Made by a program: the position numbers and the translations under genes
Shown here: positions 12,230 to 24,730 of the stretch, piece after piece
How the letters are laid out: each line of letters opens with the position of its first letter
How positions within the stretch are numbered: position 1 is the first letter of the stretch
Source: Alligator mississippiensis
Lineage: Eukaryota; Chordata; Crocodylia; Alligatoridae
Assembly: GCF_030867095.1 (NCBI RefSeq)
Contig: NC_081828.1
Location: 2,495,001-2,559,000, forward strand
Direction: 5' to 3'
DNA: 64,000 nucleotides
Notes under the pieces: generated by a model
What the model was told of the DNA's origin: nothing
Seen by the model: the letters and a program-made list of their open reading frames with translations, nothing else
Databases searched by the model: none

Positions 12230-13195
12230 ATTAAAAAACATAGCCAAATGTAAGATCATTCATCTAGAAACAAGGAATGCAAACCATATCTATGGAACAG
12301 GAGGCTGGATCCTGAAAAGCAGCGATTTGGAAAAAGGACAAGCAACTCAAAATGATGTCCCAGTGCAATAGAAAGGCAAGATAGAAGCAATGCAATTCCT
12401 GGATATATAAACAGGGGACAACAAGTATAACTAAGGAACTGATTTCAACTGTGCACATAGCACTGACAAGACAAATATGAGATTACTGTATACCAGTGGT
12501 GTCCAACTCACCTGGTTCAGTGGCACAGGGCCAGCCTGCAGAGCCATGTCATCTGGCTCATGGTGCTGCAATTTGGGAGCCACAATGAGTACTGCCACCA
12601 CCCAAATGGCAGCAGCTACTGCTCCTCCAACTACCAAATTTCTGGCCTTCAGGGCAGATGACAGCTCCATGGGCCAGATCTGGCACACAGGCTTTATCTT
12701 GCTCATCCCTGACACATCATTCTGGTGACCACAATTCAGACAGAAATATTGAGAAAAATACTGGAAAAAGTTGAAATGCTGCAGAGAATATCCACACAAA
12801 AGAGTGATCCAAGTACTGGAGAATTCTGTACTGAGCTCAAGCTGTTTAACATATTAAAGAGATTCAGAGATGGTTTGAAGATGTACAAGTATCTGCACCT
12901 TGGAAATAAGAGGGTATGAGAGGATATAATGAATCGAAGATGAAGCCCAAAAAGTACAAGGAGGAAATTAGGTACCAACTGATATCGGTGAGAGCAATTC
13001 ACCAGTAGAGCAGAGAGTACCAGCAGAAATTATGTATCTGAACACCTGGGGAGATTTAAAAAAAAACCCACACAAGACAATGCCTTTCTGGGAGACAAGC
13101 TTTAGCCAAACGCTATTTGACTCTGTACCAAGTAACTGGTGAAACATACAATGATCCCTTCTGGCTTTATACCCTATACATCTCTGAAATACCAA
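12230..13195 (+). mobile_element. Old CR1/L3-type LINE 3' part, split by an insertion
   Basis: Residues such as KCKIIHLETRNAN upstream, and REYPHKR followed later by a fragment like LFNILKRFRDGLKMYKYLHLGNKR, follow the end of an L3/CR1 reverse-transcriptase frame. The 3' tail (GATCCCTTCTGGCTTTATAC) follows at about 13155. Several stops and shifts interrupt it. The element is interrupted at about 12494-12722 by another repeat. Confidence 0.6.
12494..12722. mobile_element. Probable hAT-like DNA transposon fragment inside the L3-type LINE
   Basis: The left end starts CAGTGGTGTCCAAC. The complement of the right end reads CAGGGATGAGCAAG, giving an imperfect inverted pair of the CAGxGxTGxxCAA type used by many short hAT elements. 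The insert is richer in G+C than its surroundings and sits between two parts of the same LINE frame. No clear target duplication was found, so the exact ends are uncertain. Confidence 0.45.
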
Positions 13196-13199
13196 CTAC

Positions 13200-16100
13200 T
13201 ACTCTTAAACATCCGACTTCCCTTGAGGTTATACCTTGTACACAAAGCACAGCAAGGAGAAAAATACCCCTATAGGCTGTCACTGACGTTCTCTAATCTC
13301 CAAAGAAACTTGTGAAATAGACAAATGCTCTGTTTGCCTTAATAGCAACTGCAGGTGAAATCCTACCAGCTGGTCCCTCCCACGGCCTGTCAGGCAGTTT
13401 GACATATGAACTCACAATTTAGAACAAGTGTCCCAATTTTGATCAGTGTAACATGCTACAGATACAGTATTGAAAAGGAAGGAGAAAGAAATCATGTAGC
13501 TCCTGCTAATGTAACAGAATCCCTTGGCAGCATACAAGTTTTTTAAAAGGACTTTTAAACCTACCATTCAGGGCAGATGTGCATCTCAGATGTGTTAAAT
13601 GTGCATCTTATAAACTTGGCACATCAAGCCAGCTAGCAACATTATTTCCCTTGGGGAATGTTTAAAGGACATTCATTTCCTATATGTGCTTCAAAGCACG
13701 ACTTTCAATACTTTCTTAAGGAATCCTTCTCTGTGCAAGAACTTGGGAAGGGAGAGAACAAAGTGCCTATAGAGGTAGTATTCTCTATGCAGGTTGCAAA
13801 ATACATCATACATCGACTGCCTCCGTCGTTCACCTTAAATAGTTATCACACATCTTCCAAGCACTTCACAAACATTAAAAAGTCAACACATGCAAAAATA
13901 ATAAAAATAGAAGCCTAGCTTTAAGCTCACGGGTATATAATTAGGTACCTCCCAGCCGGTTGCTCAGCATTTTTAAGCAGAGTCAACCTACACATTTCTG
14001 AGCCTAAATTTAGATGCTTAAAAAAAAAACAAAAAACAAAACTTCAAGTTCCCACAGTGAGATACTTATCATGGCACTAACCTCCACCTTTGAGTACATG
14101 GTTGTTTACCTAGTTACAACATCCAGATAGCCCTGTCCTTCCTCCCTCCTCATACTTCCACTGTACACATTTCCAGTCCCTTAGCAGTTTCACAGGCCAC
14201 TGATTCGCACATCACTGAACAAGACAAGAGCTGGGCAATGAAAACACTCCAAGATGCCCATGCCATTCCAAATGATCACATGGGATATTTTTTCCTTGCA
14301 AAAAGGGGGCAAAAAGATAAAAAGGGACAACCCACAAACTGAGGGTTTTGGAAAATAAAGACATGCCAATGCACAAATTCCACCTTTTGGCACCTCTGAC
14401 ATGCACGCCTGTCACACAGTGGGCTGTCATGCCAGGACATGTGTGGCTGAGTTAGGATGTGTGAATGGACTCCAAAGACAAATCGAGTCAGAAAGCGAGA
14501 AGGTCTAGAAGTGACCTGGGTCAAGAAACCGAAAAAAAAATCATGCAAAGAGCGCGAAGTAGAAGAGCAAGTCTGAGGGAACAGCAAAGTGTAGGGTTAG
14601 GCCAGGCCCGGCTGCCCAAACACCTCCTGTTCTGAATCAAGGACTTGTATGGGGGAAACTGGAGGGACAGGTGGCCTCAGTGGCCCACTCCAACTCAAAC
14701 ATTACTAATGAAGTATCCCCACTACAGAATTAACTTAACTTGAGTGTGCCAGCTTCCAATTACTTCTCTCCGTCACCAGAGAGAGGTGGAAGTTCTCATC
14801 TAAGGAGACAGAAAAGCTGGTAGCAATACAATAAAGTACCATCATTACCTATTACACCTTTCTACAAGGACACTTAATGTGTTTATCCCACAACCCTAGG
14901 CACCCTCTCACTTTTCCTGAATGCCACCAAACTCCACTGATCCCTTCATCATCCAAAGTTTACAATTCTGTTAATGTTGTCAAAGCATGTCTGCAGTACT
15001 CTGGAAACTGAGAATTCACAGGGACGGGAAAGACAGAGCTTGGTGGAAATTAAATAAAATGAATACGAGAATAAGCACCACAAAGGATTCTGGGCTGGCT
15101 ACACTACTCATATTGTAGTCAAGAAGTAAGAAAATCCCAAACCAAAACTTTAAAAAAGGTCACCCAAAAACTTGCAACAGAACACCCAGTCTGTCACAGA
15201 ATACAGGCTCAATGTAGAATACGTAAAGCCTTGAATAAAGCCAATAAAAAGATTTTGGCAGAAAAAATTTCTAGCAAGAAATTTTGAGCAAGTATTTAAA
15301 TATACTTGTAATTTTATTGGTAATTATCAGATCTGAACAGAAGAGAAATTAACGGCTCTCATACTTCAGACTGTACAACGCATATTCTATAACGAACAGC
15401 ATGTTTCATAATGCACTATTTAGTTTCAGTGCATGACACGCATCTCTCCCACGTTAATGGCAGCTCTATCAGTACCTACAGGTCTTGCAATATATTTGTT
15501 TCTTAGCTTGAACTTTTAAAGTTTTATTAATAAAAAAATTCTTCATGCTTAGCACCATTTGAAAAAAAGAGAGTCCTCCATCATTTGCAAAGGCCTGTGG
15601 AGCCTAAGCCTGAAGCCAATTAGCCAGCTGCATCCATTATAGTTTAACAGCTGAGAAAAATATTAGGCTTAATGTTTAAGGACACTTAAATTGCTACATG
15701 GGTGGCTAATGAAATTCTAGATTAATACTACATGTGGAGGTAAACCCAGAGAACCATCTGTACATAAGTAACTCCTCACTGACATTATGCTATAAGCTTT
15801 AAACAAAAAAAAAACAAAAAACAAAAAAAACCACACACTTCAAATTTTCAGCTGCAGTTTTCATAGAAAGCATTTAAAACAAGAATTGAATAGTGCATTT
15901 TAAGCTTACTGTGGCCTACAAAACCACTGATATTAAAACTCACCAAGAATGGCTCATTAGGACATGCATGTTTTCTCCTGCAATTTTGTATTTGCAAAAC
16001 TAGTATTTTTTTTTCTATACTCATATGTATTGCAACCTCCAATTCAAATGCAACCAATTTACACCCACTGTGAAAGACTACACTGAGAAGTGTTTCTGGT

Positions 16101-19100
16101 GATAATCACTAAAATTAAACAAAAAGAATGAGTCAGTTATATAGCCATAAAACATAGCCTTCAAAATAGGGCTATGTTATGTTACAGTGCAAAATCTACT
16201 TAGTCTGGTGTTTACTACATACTTAGAGTGATTATTCCCACTCTTATTTTATATCATTTCACTAACGGAAAAAGTTGATTTTCTGTACTCAGTAAGTTGC
16301 TTAAAAATCACCTCTAAGATGCTCTTGGATTTGACTTGATGTTGATCCCTCCGCTGGGAGGCTGCAGACCAGACTGTACTTGAACTGCACTGAACCATGA
16401 GGCTCTCTCCTTGCTGGAAGTACATCAAGGCACTCAGCATGAAATCTGATCGTTAGTGCACTTGGATTAGTTGCTTAGGTGGCCACACTGACATCACCAC
16501 AGGGCACAAAACTTGCCCAAATGAACACAAGCTGCATCTGGATTCATGCCGTGAAACACGTCCCACCCCTTTCCTCCAGAAGGATGAAATAAAACCTTAG
16601 CTTCAGTGACAGCAGGGAGGGGAAAAAAAAAAAACAAAACAAAAAACTTGAATATGACTTCACCATGTGGGCATGCTTTGCCCCTCTGTAGATAGAGCTG
16701 TTGCTTCTAGAGGAACAGGTCCCAGACAGATTACTTTTTCTATCCACACTACCACAGGCTTAGTGCATAAGAGACCCAGGTGAGCTACACAGGGAGATGA
16801 ATATAACCGACAGCAATTCTACCCGAGGAAAAGACAACGTTTCTCAGGCTGTATGTAAAAGATGAAAAAACCCAAGCCTGTAAGGAAGAGGACAATCATT
16901 TTTTTTTTCCCCCCCAGACTTGCAGCTGACATCCTGAGACAAATACCATCGATTTCTCCCAGTTAAAAAAGGCCCCTAAGCAGAACATGGAAGTAAACAT
17001 CTTCTACCACGCTAAACTGAGTGCTCTCCAAGGATAAGAGCATCTCATCCTGAAGCCTTAGGCAACATATCAGCTATCACATATACTAGCAATTCATTTC
17101 TGCTCTACCCAACCCTCACTCTTAAGGGAAGGATTCAGAGAGAACAGCTTTGTTTCCCCAATATTCAACCATATTATTTCCCCCCACCCTTCCCCAATTC
17201 CCAACTCTACCCATCCCAGGGAGCAAGCATCCGCCTTCTCCTCAAGGATCCTCTCCCACAACATCTGCTAATATTGAACAGAGGAAAGCCAGCTAGTTAA
17301 CCTAAAAAACCTGTTTGTGCAGCATGGATATGGCCAAACTGCAATAATTTCTAGAGTCCCAACTGCAGTTAAGCAATGGTAATCGCCCTCAATACTGCTA
17401 GGACATCAGTCCCTTCTCTGGATACCTGGAAATATGTCCAGCTCTTGTCTACTCCGTGCCTGATTAGACCGCAAGTTCCATCTTCTGGGAAGCATCAAGA
17501 CATAACAAGGTATATAACCACTCAGGAATCCAATTCAGATACTAAGGTTTAAAAAAAAAAAAAAAAACACAAACAAACAAAACACAACAACAACAACCAA
17601 ACAAAAATTAATACCAAGCTCTATGCCTTTTTTTTTTTTTCCTCCAGTTGTTCAAATATTGAAATAAGGTTGACCTGTCTAGCAGTAAACCTCATGGATA
17701 ATCTTCTATATTCCTGTTAGTTTTGAGGGTTTTTTTACATATTTTCTAAGCTATTACTGTTGTGTGTGATCTACTACTGTATGTAAAAGTATAGCAGTTT
17801 AACTACTGTACTGTACTGTGCATTACAATGATTTCAATTACTTTGGAAAGATCTAAAAACAAAAATGGAAGCACAAGCACTCAGATCTACTGCTAGTACA
17901 CAAGTAATATCGATTTAAACAACAAACAAGCCACTCGAACCCTCCAGACGTACAATGACCTACACCACTTGCCCCGTGATAATCTTATCAAGTGACGTTA
18001 AACTTCACAGGTATAGTTACCAAGAGTTTATTTAATGCAATTCTTTTCATCTTAATCCAAAACCCATATTGTTACATACAAAGTATTAAATACTTCTGTT
18101 CGGCCAGAGTGGCATAAAGTTAAATCTTGTTTTATTATATACATTTTAAGTTGTAATTTATGAACTTATCTGCAGCTTTAGGCAAGGGGGAGTTAACATT
18201 AAATATCACATGGTATAAGACTACCAGAAATGTAGCGTCACAGATGAAAATGCTGGAAAAAAAAAAAAAAAAAAAAAGAAAAAAAAATCTCAGGTCACAG
18301 AAATACAAAATGCAATTTTGATTTTATCCAAAGCCATAATCTGAGACCAAAAAAACTATTTAACTAACACCTGAAAAGACCCAAGTCAGACCATTTTAAT
18401 TTGTGCCATGGAGGTAGGAGACAGATTATTTAAAAGAGCTTAAATATTTTTCATGGCCTAATAAAAACAAGCAAAAATCCAAAGAACTATAAATCTTCTA
18501 GAAACCTCAGCACAGCAGGAACACGCCTGACAGACACAGGATTGCATAATCTCAATTTTGGTTTTATGGCTTTTATTGATTTTCCAAATACCGAGGAGAA
18601 GCAGGTCACTGACAACGCCGGATCTGCTCAAAGAATCAAAGATTTATTGTACTGAAAAACTGAGCGAGTGAACGGAGGAAGTAAAGAGAACAAAAAGAAG
18701 CAGAAGAGAACCAGTGGTTACAGATGTGCTGTGCCGTGCCATAAGACACGTTGTTTCAGAGACGACAGCCACATGCTGAAATCCCGACACGTCTGCTTCT
18801 CCTGTTAGTAGGCAAAGATAATCAACAACCTGTACTACAGAAACAAGTGCAGTCCTGCGAGGCTGATTATCAAGCCAAATGGAAGTCATCCAAACTGGGA
18901 GTTCTCTCATACAAGGCATCTATATTTAATAAATTACATACACACACATTAAATATGCATGAGAAAGTAGCAGCCAAGCCCAAAGTTTCCCTGGTTCCCC
19001 CCAGCTCCTCTGCAGCTTCCCTAAAATAAGTGACCCACAATTTTATAAATAAGCAGAGATGGGTAAAAGAACATTTATGCCACTTGCCAAGGTTCCCATC

Positions 19101-19216
19101 AGTCGGTCACCCCAAGCAAAGCATGCACAAGGACTGCAAAGGACTACAGAGAGAGTCCTTGTTCAGAGCCTCAAACACATTCTCTGCACTAGCACCATGA
19201 AAGATTAGCCACCCAC
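13200..19216. other. TESK2: No gene seen (presumed TESK2 intron 2, proximal part)
   Basis: Six kilobases of A+T-rich sequence with homopolymer runs (for example A at 17550-17567 and 18257-18278, and T at 17629-17640) but no exon or clear mobile element. It starts with the donor of the TESK2 coding exon at 19216. Confidence 0.45.
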
Positions 19217-19527
19217 CTTGAACACCTCAGAGAAGAAACCAGAGCCTATTTTCTCGCAGGTGAAGTCATCAAGACGCGTAAGTCTGGAAAAGGCACTTAT
19301 CAGGGCTCTGTACGAAGAGGTGCAAACTCTCCCCATCTGGGACACAGTCCCATCACCTCCGCCACCCCCATCAAAATCCTCAACGCGCTCCAAGCGTGGT
19401 GGAAATCCCGCGATTGAGTTCCGTTTACTTCGATCCATTTTGTACAGAAGAAGTTTTCCTTATGTGAAGGAAAGGATCTCTCACATCTTAGGTGCTGGAT
19501 TCGTTTTTCTTCCGTCTTTGCTGGATG
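19217..19527 (-). CDS. TESK2: TESK2 exon 2: first coding exon (start codon and N-terminus)
   Basis: TESK2 is a dual-specificity LIM/TES-family protein kinase that phosphorylates cofilin and affects actin dynamics (family knowledge). The coding part is 19217-19438. It opens with [15 protein letters not shown], runs through [18 protein letters not shown] and enters the kinase domain at [16 protein letters not shown], the glycine-rich ATP loop. This agrees closely with the mammalian TESK2 N-terminus as I remember it; TESK1 starts quite differently. The exon ends after 74 complete codons at a consensus donor, CAAG then GTGGGT (19217/19216). Upstream are about 89 bases of 5' UTR back to a good acceptor, a pyrimidine tract ending TTTAG, with the exon starting at 19527 (19520 is possible). 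The UTR contains an ATG immediately followed by TGA (19486-19481). Only this part of the kinase is in the window. Confidence 0.93.
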
Positions 19528-22004
19528 CTAAACAAAAAGAAAGAAAAAAAAAAAAAGAAATCAGACATGACCGATTAGCTACCATTATCATAAACGTAGC
19601 GGAGGAGCTCAACTCAATTCGCATCAGTTTACCTTCCAATTTTTTGCTCTATTTTGGCAACACAAATCAGCAAATAAGCGTATACAGCATCAGGGAATAG
19701 TTTCATCTCGTCACAGAGATGAACAGGACAGTCTAAAGAGCATTCTCCATCTAAGAATGCCTTGTACTTCCAGATATTAAGGAGACAGACTTAGTACTTT
19801 GGGCCCAAAAATTTGATAAGAAAAAAAGTTCCCTTACAGAAGGGATTTTGTTTTCTTCATAAGACATTCTTCAGTGCATGAAATAAAACCACTAATATTT
19901 ATTAGTCTGTAAACCAAACGGGGGAGGGAATATTTTTTGCTTTAGTCAACATCAGTAATATTTAATAAACAGCTCATAAAAGTCCACTGCCAGCATGAGA
20001 GGCGCCATCCTGAGGATGGACTAGCTGTTTCCTGAACCTAAAACCAAACCAACTTCCAGTTCAGTTAAAGGAGAATCTACTGTCGCTGACGTTAATAGTG
20101 GCAGCACCTACACCCTTCCTTACACGAGAACTTCAGGACCAACTCTTCACCTGGTATAGTCAGTCCTAGCTCCATTGCACTTACCAGAGCTAGTTAACAC
20201 CGGCTGATGGTTTAGCCCCAAGCTTACGTGAGTGATGCTGCTGCATAGGGGGGGGAAAAATGCTCTCAAGGTAAAGTGCCAGAGTGAGTGTTTTGCTTTT
20301 TTAAAACCTACATTGTTTTCGACTCAGCTAAAACACAGGAAATAAGTTATATTTGTCAAGTAAAAAAAAAAAGGGGGAGAGAAAGAACAGCAGTAGGTCT
20401 AGATTTTTTTTTATATATAAAAGAGAGGATACTGGAATAACCAGGATGACTCTGGAGCCTATCAAACCAGGGCTGCACTGGTGGACTTGACAGGTAACCT
20501 ATTTTTTTTTTTTTAATTTAACCTTAGACTCACTAAGTCATTCATCTTTTCCTATTTAATTGCTCACTTATAGCCATGAATCCTCGGTAAATCTGAATAA
20601 AATAACTCCGTCACACAGACTGACCAGCATTTTAAGGGTAAAAGAGAAGGAAAGAAAATGTGTCCAAGACAAAAGAAAAAAGTTTTGACATATACTGAAG
20701 TAGACAAGTTGGTAATGAGACCAAGCAGTTCTACTTCTGTTTACACAAATGTAGGAATTTTAAACCTGAAATCATCATTAGCAAAGATTTAAGATATACA
20801 CACATTTTTAAAGAAGCGTATCAGAAAATAGAGGCTCACCAGCTGTCCTTCAGACACACAGCAATACTGTTTATAAGTAGGTTTTGTATGCAATGCATCT
20901 TTTAAGACATGCCATTTCAATGCCAAAACGCTGCGAAAACAGACACTCCCCTTCTCTGTTCAACAGTGACCTTTACTGGGCAGTACAGAATAATTTTCAG
21001 GTTAACTTTCTCCAGATAGAAGAGATGTTGCACGTGTGAAACATATCGCCAGTTACCTGGCTGCATGAGTAATGTCCTTAACAAGAAACGAGAAAAACAT
21101 GAGCCACCCCCAGCAGATGCTAGTATTAAATCTCCTCCTCCCCATGCGCCGCCCATTATGGTATTCCTACAAAATGCTTTTACTCTGCTTAAGTTTGCCA
21201 CATAGATGTCCAGAGTCTTCAGACAGTGGCACCGTACACACTGAACGTTATGCGGTGGCCCGCTGCCATGCAGGAGCAAGAGATCCAGTTTCTTATGTCA
21301 CGTTCTCGCTCTGCAAGCTATCAGGGTCTAAAAGCGCTATGGAAGCAGGATGGGTGGCAAAGAAACACTACTTGGCATTGCTCTTTAGCAGACAGTCTCT
21401 TTAGCCATAAAGATAATGCTCCGGAAAATTATTAAGGAGGGTTTAAAACAAATAGCAATTCTCAGGGATTCGGAGACCTTGGTGCAACACTGCCACTTAT
21501 TTATAGAGGCACTGGAAAGAGAGATGAAGAAAATGCTCAAGGTTGAAAAGGTGCAAGAGGGAAGCTGTGGTGCCAGCAATTTACCTGCGCTTCCCATGCA
21601 GACAGACATCTTTAGAGATCTCCAAGGAAAGAAAAAACACTTGCAGAAGGGAATAATCTATTATGTTAAACACAGTAGCACCCACAATCTGCTAAGCGCT
21701 CTCCAAACACAGATTACACTGCAAACCATTTGGTGGAAAAACTATTCTACAGAGTAATGAAGACTCCAGATGAAGCAAAGCCATCAACCTCAAGAGAAAG
21801 ACCAATTAACTTCAGTGACTCATCACACAGGCAAAAAGACTCCCTTCAGGGAGTCTTCAGGGTCAGAGTTGGTGTCCTTAGGTGAAACAAGCTGTATTTT
21901 ACATGCAAAAAAATATGTATAATACAGGAAGATAACATCTCCATCCATTAAACTAAGGAACACCAAGTCAGATAAACCATGTTAGATCAAGCAAGGAGGT
22001 AAAA

Positions 22005-22033
22005 GGGGGGCGGGGGGGGGGGGGGGGGGGGGG
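22005..22033 (+). repeat. G homopolymer tract
   Basis: Six G, one C, then 22 G, followed by a purine-rich GGAGAGAGAGA stretch. In TESK2 intron 1, on the non-transcribed-sense side. Confidence 0.9.
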
Positions 22034-22112
22034 AGGAGAGAGAGACAAAGACATACCGTCTTTTGCAATTGAAATCACATGGAGATCTTACAGAGACCTG
22101 AAGTCCCACAGT

Positions 22113-22125
22113 AAAAAAATAAATA

Positions 22126-22170
<45 letters not shown>
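22113..22170 (+). repeat. AAT trinucleotide microsatellite
   Basis: Starts as AAAT repeats and changes into about 15 perfect AAT units. Confidence 0.95.
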
Positions 22171-22171
<1 letters not shown>

Positions 22172-23519
22172 GGTAGATTCAAAGAGCTTAATGCAGAACA
22201 TAAAACCCAGAAGGTTTTACCATCTGGATTCCCAAGTTACCCATTCCTTCATCCAAGCCAGTTAAAGCTAGTCTCATTTCCAGGCTGTTATAACGTAGAA
22301 TATATATCTCCCCTAGAAACTGCTGGTATAGGAACTCCATCCGTCTGGTTTTCTGACCAGGATTGCACGTCGGATTAGAAAGAGGAAAATTTCTAGTGGG
22401 CAGCATTCCAAATGGGCCTCCTGTCATTTTGGCCAATTACATTAATGATCACATCCTCAATGAAATCAACTGGGGTTTAATTGACTGTCAAGTCAGTCTG
22501 GGGTACTTTAATTAACTGTACAAAGTAGTAAATTAAAGAGCACTGCACAGATTCCAAGATGATCCTGTTGCAAAACCAGAATTTTTTTTTTTTTAATATT
22601 AAGGTTCAGCTTTGAAGATTCTTAAATTATGCTCAACAGCCAATTAAAAAATAAGGAATGTTCAAAAAGTGTTTTCCATACATTGGCTTTCAGACCTTTT
22701 CTTGGATGTTTTTACCCCGCTGTCAGGGTAAATCAACAGTCTCTTACAGGAACAAAAACTGCTGCAGTGATATTTTCCCCAAAATACTCCCTGCTTTGCT
22801 TTTACCTAATCACTTCTTACTTTGCTCAGACAAACACTGTCCAGGTACATTTTTTAAAAGTATTTAAAGTTTCTCAATTCAAAATCTCTTGGAAGCCTGG
22901 ACTGAATTTGATTTCTAATCAAGACATTTTCTTCCATTGCATGAGCCCACTATCGGACAGATATAAGAGGTGGTGGGATTTGTTTGTAGTTATTTTACTT
23001 GTGGTCTCATTTGCAGATAAGCACTGGTTTTGAAAACAGCTAATAATGAAAAAGCTCATAATGACACATCTGAGGTACTTCTCTGAGGCCAAGAGAGATT
23101 ATCCCATGCTCAGATTTTATACTCCTCCCAACGAGATATTAAAGAAGGGGAGACACCAACTTTCAGGCCTCCCAATCTTAGCACTGTTTCTTTTGGGGAC
23201 GCAGGACAATGTCTTCCACTAAACTAAAGAACTGGCTCAGGAACTTTCCTGCTATGAGAGAGACAAGTCTTAGCACACGAGAAAAAATTAAAGTCACAAT
23301 CTTCAAATGAAAACTGCCTTAACTTTCCCTGTAGCTACCTGGCAGCAGCAACATTTCCTCTTTTCTGTTTGTTTGTTTGTATACACAGAAACGCTCATCC
23401 TCAAACACACAGCCTGGAAAGCAACAAAGTCATCCAGGTGTACGCTGTTCCCAAAAAAGTGAGATGCCAACATCCACCAAACATTCAAGATCACCACAGG
23501 ATGGTTAATCAGAGGAAAA

Positions 23520-23972
23520 TAGGGCAGGAAGGGACCTCATCAAGTCACCTAGCCCAGCCCCCTGCTCAAGGCAGGAGCATCCCTAACCCACCCCAGGCAA
23601 TTGTCTGTCCAACCTGCTCTTGAAAACATCCAGCGGTGGAGATCCCACAATTTCCCTAGCTGCCTGTTCCAATGCTTGACCACCCCGAGTCAGAAAGTTC
23701 ATCCTCATCTCCAACCTAAAGTTTCCCCTGCTGAAACTTAAGGCCATTGCTCCTTTTCCTGTCCCCTGCAGCCACAAAGAAAAACTCATCTCCATCCTCT
23801 GACATGGCCCTTCAGGTATCCAAAGATGGTGATCAAATCCCCCCTCAGTCTTCTCTTCTCCAGACGAAATAACCTGAGCTCATCCAGCCTTTCTTTACAC
23901 ATCCTGCTTCTCAGGCACCTAATCATTTGTGTTGCTCTGCACTGGACTCTTTCCCAATTGTCCTCCACTTAT
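23520..23972 (-). mobile_element. CR1 LINE 3' end
   Basis: The plus strand begins GGCAGGAAGGGACCTCATCA and goes on through GAGATCCCACAATTTCCCT (the LP-EIVGSPPL codons read on the minus strand) to CTGCACTGGACTCTTTCCCA, the ERVQ-like codons. Together this is the reverse complement of the last 450 bases of CR1. The minus-strand frames read [20 protein letters not shown] and VFKSRLDRQL, with interruptions. Moderately diverged and 5' truncated. Confidence 0.88.
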
Positions 23973-24478
23973 AGCTTCTGATCTAGCTTGAATCCCCAGT
24001 GTTACCGTAACAGAGATGGTTAGATGGCAGATAGCAATGTTAATATAAAAAGTCTAAGTCAAAGCTGTACAATGAGGTTAAAAATCATGCACATCCCAAA
24101 AGCGTCAAAAGAATACTGCCACCTGAGAAGCACAGGATCCATTCTGAGATCTCCAAAATGTTGGAGAGGTAAAAACCAGACCAAACTGAACAAGTCAAGA
24201 GCCCAGAACCAAGAACTCTGGTATTCTCCTCCCAAAAGTCACCATCACCCAGGTGCAGGCATGTCACTTAACCAATTCCCCCAGCTTCCCCAAAGTCAGG
24301 ACTGTCTCTAGTCTAGACTAGGAAACCGAGACGCGAATTTAACCTCTATAGCAGTCCAATCCAGCTGCTTCCACTAGTTTTGATGGGAGATAAACACTGT
24401 ACTCCACTATGCTGGGAATTTACATCAGCTTAGTTGCACACTCACAGAGAAGGGCTGACGTGCTTAACATACTGTCAG

Positions 24479-24730
24479 CCTGTCTACGCCGAGTGTTTTA
24501 CATTGTATTGCAACATGTTGACTGAGTAAATTCCCAAACCAGGCAAATACAGTCTTATTAGGATTTCCCCTCTTGTCTGCTATCTGCTACCTGTTTGTGT
24601 GACCAGATAATGCAACCAATTTTTAAATGAAAAAAGATTTTGTTCTGCAATGGAGACTTCTCCAAGGATAATTGTGCTTCAGCTCTCAGAACTAACCTTT
24701 TGCAGCATCTCATTCCCAGTGTAGACCAAA
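24479..24730. mobile_element. Possible hAT-like MITE
   Basis: GTCTACGCCGAG on the left and the complement of the right end, GTCTACACTGGG, agree at 9 of 12 positions, and the differences are transitions. The spacing of about 245 bp and the TCTACAC core resemble common reptile hAT MITEs. No target duplication could be settled. Confidence 0.35.

Noticed and set aside
1-19216. Further TESK2 kinase exons on the minus strand
   Set aside because: I looked for the segments after the ATP loop (for example HPNILRFMGVC-like and HRDLTSKN-like) and saw none, so this stretch is left as intron.
22005-22170. G run and AAT repeat as a functional element
   Set aside because: Ordinary simple repeats in an intron with no further structure.
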